Source: Cryptomeria japonica (Eukaryota; Streptophyta; Pinopsida; Cupressales; Cupressaceae). From it: a stretch of 64,000 nucleotides of DNA. Made by a program: the position numbers and the translations under genes. Within the stretch, counting starts at the first letter, position 1; the number at the start of each line of letters is the position of its first letter. Of this stretch, positions 58,023-64,000 are shown in pieces. The stretch lies in contig NC_081408.1 of assembly GCF_030272615.1 (NCBI RefSeq), forward strand, positions 608,810,173-608,874,172. The letters are read 5' to 3'. The notes under the pieces are model-generated. The model was not told where the DNA came from and did not search any database. It was given only the letters and a program-made list of their open reading frames with translations.

Positions 58023-60272
58023 ATGTCCTCAATGGAATCTATAGGAGATAACAACATGGTGACCAATGTAGAGTTGGCAAATAAAGTGGAAGATCAAGAC
58101 GAGGAAAATAGATTCCTGAAGGAGAAGTTTCTTGAATTGGAGAGTAAGCTTGGTGAGGTTGATACCAAGGCAAATGAAATGTTGGTAAAGGTAGAAGGAG
58201 TAGAAGGGAAGGGTAAAGAAGTGTCAGAGATAGACAAAATACCTGAACCTGATCCCATCTTAGAACAAGAACCTTTCATGAAGGCATTGAAGGCCTTGAG
58301 TGGTAAATCACTAGAAGGATTGTCATTATTCACTGGTAAGATGGAGGCAGAAGTGGTCCTAGAATGGATAGAAGGCATGGAGAACCATTTTGAATGTGAA
58401 GGCATAGTTGAAGCCCAAAGAGTCAAGGTATCCAAGTCAAGGATGAGAGGAGCTTCTCTCACATGGTGGAAATTTGTGCAAGATGAGAGGAAGAAAATGG
58501 GCAAAGCACCCATCTCTTCTTGGAAAGGGATGTTAGTCAAGATCAAAGAAGTCTATCTCCCTTATGACTATGAAGTGAAAATTCATAGGAAGAGACAAAA
58601 CTTAAGACAAAAAGACCTTGATGTCAGTAGTTATATGGATGAGTTTCACAAACTTAGCCTTAGATCTCATGCAGTGGAAGAAGAGAGTCTCAAGGTTGCT
58701 AGGTACCTAAATGGTCTATGGTGGAACATCCAAGGAAAAATCAGTCTAATGAGCCCAAAAATAGTCCATCAAACCTACCAACTTTCCCTTAAGGTGGAAG
58801 AAAAACTAAAAAGAAGACATGACTCAAGCAGCAATAGGGGCAAAGGTAGAGGAAAAGACAATAGAGGCAATAGGGCAGGCTTTGGAGGAAGAAGTTTTGA
58901 ACAAAGAACACAAGGAGAGTCTAAACTCACTGAGCAGCAAGAGAGTGGAACTAATAGAGGACGATTCAATGGAGGAAGGGGTTCCAACATTGGTTTTAGA
59001 GGAAGATCTAGTGGCCAAGGTAGAGGTTCCTCATATTTTGCAACAATGAAGTGTTACCATTGCAACCAACTTGGTCATCCAGCATATAGGTGTCCAAAGA
59101 AGGGATCATCATCACATGGTGGTGAAAGAAGAGTGAACTATCTTCAAGAAGAGTCTTCAAGCAACAAGACTTTAGAGGTTGCCTTAGAGTCAGAGGTAGG
59201 TGACAAATTGATGATAAGGAGAACTTTGATCAAAGAACCGATCAGAGAAGAGCCAAGCCAAAGAAGTTCCTTATTTAGGATCAAATGCAAGATTATGGAC
59301 AAAGTTTGCAAAGTGATCATTGATTCAAGGTCTACAAACAACATTGTGTCTAAAGAGGTAGTGAGTAAGCTCAAATTGCAAAGGATACCTCATAACAACC
59401 CTTATAGAGTCACTTGGTTGAACAAAGTCCAACATGTTATAGTCAATGAGCAAGCATGGATGGATCTTACCATTGGGAGGTATAAGGACAAGGTGTTATG
59501 TGATGTCCTACCCATGGATGCATGCCATATTCTATTAGGAAGACCATGGCAATTTGATAGACAAGCTATTCATGATGGAGCCAAGAATGCATACTCAATC
59601 AAGAAAGATGGAGTCACATACAAGATTCAGTCTATCCTTGAGGAAGGTGAAAAGAGGGCAGCAGGTCCTAATGTTCTTTTGGTGAGTGAAAAGCAGTTCT
59701 TGAAGACACTTGAAGAAGGTGAAGGTATAGGGTTTGCACTAGTAATGAATCCTAAAGAGGAAGACAAGAAAGAGAAGCCAAATTTGTCAATAGAGGTGCA
59801 AGATTTGTTGAAGAAATTCAAAAGCATAGTAAGTGATGGACAGTCAGCCACCTTACCTCCTAAAAGAACCATAAGCCATCAAATAGACTTTATTCTTGGA
59901 GAATCCTTACCTAATAAGGCAGCTTATAAAATTACTCCCCAACAAAAAATTGAGATTACCAAGCAAATCCAAGAGCTCTTAGACCGAGGCATAATTAGGA
60001 AAAGCATTAGCCCTTGTGTTGTCCCTACCGTGTTAGCCCCAAACAAAGGTGGTACTTGGAGATTGTGTACTAATTCTAGAGCTATAAATAGGATCACCAT
60101 CAGATATAGGTTCCCAATTCCTAGAATAGAAGACCTAATGGATTGTTTAGGGGAAGCCAAGTACTTTACCAAGATTGACCTTAAAAGTGGATATCACCAA
60201 ATTAGGATTAAGGAGGGTGATGAATGGAAAACTGCCTTTAAGACAACAGAGGTCTTTATGAGTGGCTTGTAA
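58023..60272 (+). pseudogene. Chromovirus gag, protease and start of reverse transcriptase
   Basis: A 749-residue frame begins MSSMESIGDNNMVTN with a coiled-coil N-terminus. The Gag core lies at about residues 85-270 (LEWIEGMENHFECEG, ASLTWWKFVQDE, YMDEFHKLSL). An RG-rich stretch and one CCHC knuckle (CYHCNQLGHPAYRC, about 343-357) follow. The protease region reads IIDSRSTNNIVS near residue 433, where DSG is expected, so the Gly is Arg and the enzyme is probably dead. RT starts around 610 and shows KIDLKSGYHQIRI. A one-base loss near 60255 shifts the frame before YEWLVM. Confidence 0.9.
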
Positions 60273-60563
60273 TGTAATTTGGCTTATCCAATGCACCAAG
60301 AACCTTCATGAGACTCATGAATGAGGTGATTAAGGACTTCATAGGTAAATTTGTGGTGGTATACCTAGATGATATTCTCATTTTCAGTAAGGATAGGGCA
60401 GATCATATTATTCATTTGCAAGATGTATTACAAAGATTATATGATGAAAAGCTAACCATGAACTTGGATAAGTGTGAATTTGTTAAGAAGGAGTTGGTTT
60501 ACCTTGTTGTCTCAAGGAAACCTCAAGATGGATCCTAGCAAGGTTGAAGCCATAGTAAATTAG
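60253..60563 (+). pseudogene. Chromovirus reverse transcriptase, shifted middle part
   Basis: In the shifted frame the sequence continues GLYEWLVM, a stop, [17 protein letters not shown] and [12 protein letters not shown] with the catalytic YLDD intact (about 60360-60375). A second frameshift near 60515 restores [11 protein letters not shown], and a TAG at 60561-60563 stands where WPTP begins with Trp, fitting TGG to TAG. Confidence 0.87.
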
Positions 60564-62651
60564 CCTACTCCTAAGTCAGCAACAGAGGTGAGAAGCTTCC
60601 ATGGACTAGCTCAATACTACAGGAAGTTCATTAGGCAATTCAGTGCTATATGTGCACCAATGTTAGACACCATTAGAGGTGGAATAAAGCCAAAGTTTCA
60701 GTGGGGTGAACAAGAAAACAAAGGTTTTGAAGCCTTGAAGGGAAAGATAGCTACTCAACCGATACTAGTGTTGCCTAGTTTTGAGAAACTTTTCATAGTA
60801 GAATGTGATGTAAGTAATGTTGCAATAGGTGTTGTCCTAAGCCAAGAAGAAAGACTAGTAGCTTTCCATAGTAAGAAGCTAAGTGATTCCAAGAGGAAAT
60901 ACTCCTCTTATGATCTTGAGTTATATGCTTTAGTGCAGGCTTTGAGGAAGTGGAGACACTATCTCCTTCCTAAGGAATTTGTAATCTATATGGACAACCA
61001 AGGATTGAGTTTTCTAAACTCACAAGAAAAAATCATTCATAAACACATGAAATGGGTGGAGTACATGCAAGCCTACACATTCACCATTAAGCACAAGAAA
61101 GGGCAGTTAAACTGGGTTGCTAATGCATTAAGCAAGAGACTTTTGACAGTCCAAGAAATCCAATTGAGGAGCATAGGTGTTGATAGTTTTAGAGATTTGT
61201 ACCCAGAGGATGAAGACTTCTCCAATGCCTACAAGGTGTGCAAGGAGTATCAAAATCACTTCCATAGTGACTATTCTGATTTTACTTTGCAAAATGAACT
61301 ATTATTTAGAGGTGGGCAGCTTTGTGTGCCTAGAGGCTCAATGAGAGAAAATCTCATTCAAGAGAAGCATAATGGCAGCCTTAGTGGAAATTTTGGAGTC
61401 AATAAGACTCAAGAGTTGGTTCAGAGGTACTACTATTGGCCAAAGATGAATCAAGATGTGAAAAAGTATGTGGAGACTTGCATAGTTTGCCAAAAGGCCA
61501 AGGGTACTTCTTCAAATGCCGGTTTATACCAACCTCTTCCCATAACAAATAGACCTTGGGAATGCATTAGTATGGACTTTGTAGTAGGTATACCAAGGAA
61601 AAAGAAGGGATTTGACAAAATTTATGTCATTGTGGACAGATTTAGCAAAATGGCTCACTTTGTGCCTTGCAAGACTACTCATGATGCATGCCAAATAGCT
61701 CATTTGTTCTTCAAAGAGGTAGTAAGGATACATCGTTTACCCATGATCATTGTTTCAGATAGGGACTCAAAGTTCATGACCCATTTTTGGAAGACACTTT
61801 GGCAAATGTTTGGCACCAACCTCTCTTTTGGATCAGCCTACCATCCTCAAACAGATGAGCAGACCGAAGTGGTAAATAGGAGCTTAGGGAACTTATTAAG
61901 GTGCATTAGCAAAGAGTATGGTCATGCATGGGATCAAGTACTCTCACAAGTTGAATATGCATACAATGACACCATAAATAGGACTACTGGCAAGAGCCCT
62001 TTTGAAGTGGTCTATGGTGTGCACCCAAGAGGTATTTTGGAGTTGAGAGACTTAGGTAGTGCAGCAGCAAGAAGTGGATATATAGAAGACTTTGCTCAAT
62101 CAATGAAGGAGGTACATGAGTCAGTCAAGCAAGCCTTGATGGAGAACACAAGAAAACTCAAACAAAAAGTTGATGAAAGAAGGAAGAACCTCCAATTTCA
62201 AGTGGGAGATCTTGTCATGGTGCACCTAAACAAAGCAAGGCTACAGCAAGGAGTTCCTAACAAGTTTCAAATGAGAAGGCTAGGTCCATGTGCCATTCTA
62301 TCCAAGTATGGAGAAAATGCATACAAGGTGGACCTACCTAGTGACATACGATTGTCACCGGTTTTCAACATAGCAACCTTAGTTGCATACAAGGGACCAA
62401 TTCAAGGTTCATATTTCAGTCACTTAGAGGTATCAGATGATCTGAACAACCTTCAACTACCAGCCAAATCAAATCCAAAGGCCAAGAAGGTGTTGAGTTC
62501 AAGGATTGCCAAGAAGACAAGGAAACAAACCTATTTGGAGCACCCAATCAAATGGAAGGGTATGGATTATGCTGAATCTACATGGGTGCTTGAGACAGAG
62601 TTTAAGAAGCTAGGCATTGCTCAGAATCTGATTCCGAAGGAGGTGACATGA
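60564..62651 (+). pseudogene. Chromovirus RT thumb, RNase H, integrase and chromodomain
   Basis: The frame is open from just after the TAG; the first ATG is 60588 (687 residues). RNase H follows VECDVSNVAIGVVLSQ, with YALVQALRKWRHYL and ANALSKR. The integrase zinc finger has SGNFGVNKT, where GHFG is usual, so one zinc-binding His is Asn, then CIVCQKAKG. The core has D in SMDFVVG (about 329), D in VSDRD (391) and E in EQTEVVNR (427), spaced DD35E. The C-terminus has a chromodomain (HPIKWKGMDYAESTWV, about 650-680). Chromodomains can direct insertion to heterochromatin. It ends EVT with TGA at 62649-62651. Confidence 0.9.
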
Positions 62652-63416
62652 TTTTCTTTTGTTTAGGAGAATGGTGCAGGAGCACCTAGGACTTAGGCTA
62701 TTAGTATTCTCTCAATTTTGACTTGTACTGACCCTAGCCAAGTTAGGTAGTGAATAAGGACTCTAGGAGGGTTCAAGTGTGAGTTTGATGAGTGAAATGT
62801 AGGCCTAGTAGAGTTAGGTTCTTCCTAGGTTTGCATTTTGTGCTAAATAGCGGTTTGAGTAGGTTGTTGACCTTCTTGATGGTCAAAAGTGTCAAAACTT
62901 GGTATAGGAATTAGGGAGGGTTAAATTAGTCTTAGACATGTTTTAAAAGTCATGTGTGATGACTTAGAATATGCCTCATAGGTTGAGAAGGCCAAAAAGT
63001 GAAAAGTGCAAAGTTGCAAAAAGTTGTCATGACAACTTGACAACTTTTTGCAACTTTGCACTTTTCACTTTTTGGCCTTCTCAACCTATGAGGCCTATTC
63101 TAAGTCATCACACATGACTTTTAAAACATGTATAAGACTAATTTAACCCTCCCTAATTCCTATACCAAGTTTTGACATTTTTTACCATCAAGAAGGTCAA
63201 CTACCTACTCAAACCATTATTTAGCACAAAATGCAAACCTAGGAAGAACCTAACTTTACTAAGCCTACATTTCACTCATCACACTCACACTTGGACCCTC
63301 CTAGAGTTATTATTCACTACCTGACTTGGCTAGGGTTAGTACAAGTAAAAATTGAGAGAATACTAATAGCCTAAGTCTTAGGTGCTCCTGCACCATTCTC
63401 CCAAACAAAAGAAAAT
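62651..63416. repeat. Inverted duplication, arms of 378 bp, hinged on a palindrome
   Basis: Arm 62651-63028 and arm 63039-63416 are reverse complements with about 17-19 mismatches by eye (about 95%) and no net indel. The 10-bp spacer is part of the 18-bp palindrome AAGTTGTCATGACAACTT. The arms include 24 bp of the internal region next to the LTR, with the polypurine tract. Confidence 0.93.
62665..62674 (+). other. Polypurine tract of the chromovirus
   Basis: AGGAGAATGG lies between the pol stop and the LTR start TGCAGGAGCACC. It is a weak purine tract with one T. Confidence 0.6.
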
Positions 63417-64000
63417 AGTTGTCATGACAACTTTTGTCCTAAATTGGTTAGCGATGGAGTTAGGGATTGTCCAATGTTGAAGGATGACTCAAAACATAGG
63501 GAATTCTATAAGAACCCTCTCTTTCACTATTACCAAGGTTGGAGATTTTGTTTTATAAGTTCAACAATCTAAAACTACTCATTTTCGGACTGTTTGACAA
63601 CATTTGGCTTTGTTTTCCTCATTTTGTAAATGCAAATGGATTGAATCCATTGATCCAGTGATGGATTAATTTTCTCTAGTGTGTTTTAGAGCATTTAGTT
63701 TCATTTCAAGCTTTGTAGATATTTTGTATTAGTGTTTTCTTGTTTTGGTTTGCAAACAACTAGTTTTGGCTTGTCTATAGGAGTTTTATGTAAAATGGTT
63801 GCCCCATGAATTCCACACGTGCTACCATCACGGCCTATTGGGACATGAAGGGAAACCACTTGTACAGTGTACATATGTAGGTACAAGTTCTCAATATTAC
63901 ATTTAATGTGATTGTGACCACCTTGTTCTAGGTGAGTCCAAGAGCAACCCGGCTAGAGGAGACAGGGTGAAATTGAAGTGCAAAGTGCAAGGGTGAATGC
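62675..64000 (+). repeat. 3' LTR of the chromovirus (partial), with an internal inverted duplication
   Basis: Matches the 5' LTR from 42152 but is interrupted at 63039-63416 by an inverted copy of its own start. After that it resumes with TTTGTCCTAAATTGG and runs to the window end. Confidence 0.9.

Larger units (their letters stand above)
42152..64000 (+). mobile_element. Ty3/gypsy chromovirus, 5' LTR split by two nested elements
   Basis: The 5' LTR starts at 42152 (TGTAGGAGCACC). It continues at 50619-50679 and 57336-57978 once two insertions are removed, giving about 1.6 kb. Then come the tRNA-Met primer-binding site (57985-57996), gag, protease, RT, RNase H, integrase with a C-terminal chromodomain, a purine tract and the 3' LTR from 62675 to beyond the window. 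The protein order and chromodomain place it among chromoviruses. It has a frameshift, two further breaks in RT and changed active-site residues. Confidence 0.9.

Noticed and set aside
11343-62651. Retron or diversity-generating retroelement because of RT genes
   Set aside because: All RTs lie in standard LTR or LINE polyproteins with integrase, RNase H or endonuclease partners.

Overview
The window looks like intergenic DNA from a plant with a large, transposon-filled nuclear genome. A conifer or other gymnosperm is my guess from the old nested LTR elements, RNase H-bearing L1-type LINE and AT-rich filler; this is inference, not proof. I found no host protein-coding gene, tRNA or rRNA. Almost every recognisable coding stretch belongs to a mobile element, and most are broken by stop codons or frameshifts.

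Layout, left half. 1-18450 is a Ty3/gypsy element of the Tat (dual RNase H) lineage on the + strand. Its 5' LTR is cut by the window edge and its 3' LTR is 17058-18450. A Ty1/copia element of Tork/Tnt1 type sits inside it on the - strand (3304-8252), with a perfect CTTTT target duplication. 18768-19957 is a decayed pogo-like DD35D transposase. 20778-28786 is an L1-type LINE: ORF1, then ORF2 with endonuclease, reverse transcriptase, zinc finger and RNase H, then an unexpected third ORF before the poly(A) end. 29040-29690 is a compound microsatellite. It abuts a 2.3-kb element with long terminal inverted repeats (29699-32016) that carries a 43-45 bp minisatellite. 32017-34081 has nothing recognisable.

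Layout, right half. 34082-41096 is a SIRE-like copia element on the - strand with three catalytic aspartates changed to asparagine. 41261-41574 is a probable MITE. From 42152 to the window end lies one chromovirus (Ty3/gypsy with chromodomain, + strand). Its 1.6-kb 5' LTR was split by two later insertions. The first (43063-50613, - strand) is a non-coding element with one 4.2-kb LTR whose other end stops at the primer-binding site. The second (50680-57330, - strand) is a copia-type element without pol that carries gag zinc knuckles and a single long unknown reading frame of about 1135 codons. The chromovirus polyprotein is 58023-62651, and its 3' LTR contains a 378-bp inverted duplication hinged on an 18-bp palindrome.

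The elements interact only through nesting and probable trans-mobilisation. The LTRs of the pol-less element share a block with those of the SIRE-like element, which suggests it borrowed enzymes from that family. Many disabling changes are of the C-to-T type (CGA to TGA, CAG to TAG, TGG to TAG, Asp to Asn), as expected from deamination of methylated cytosines in silenced plant repeats.
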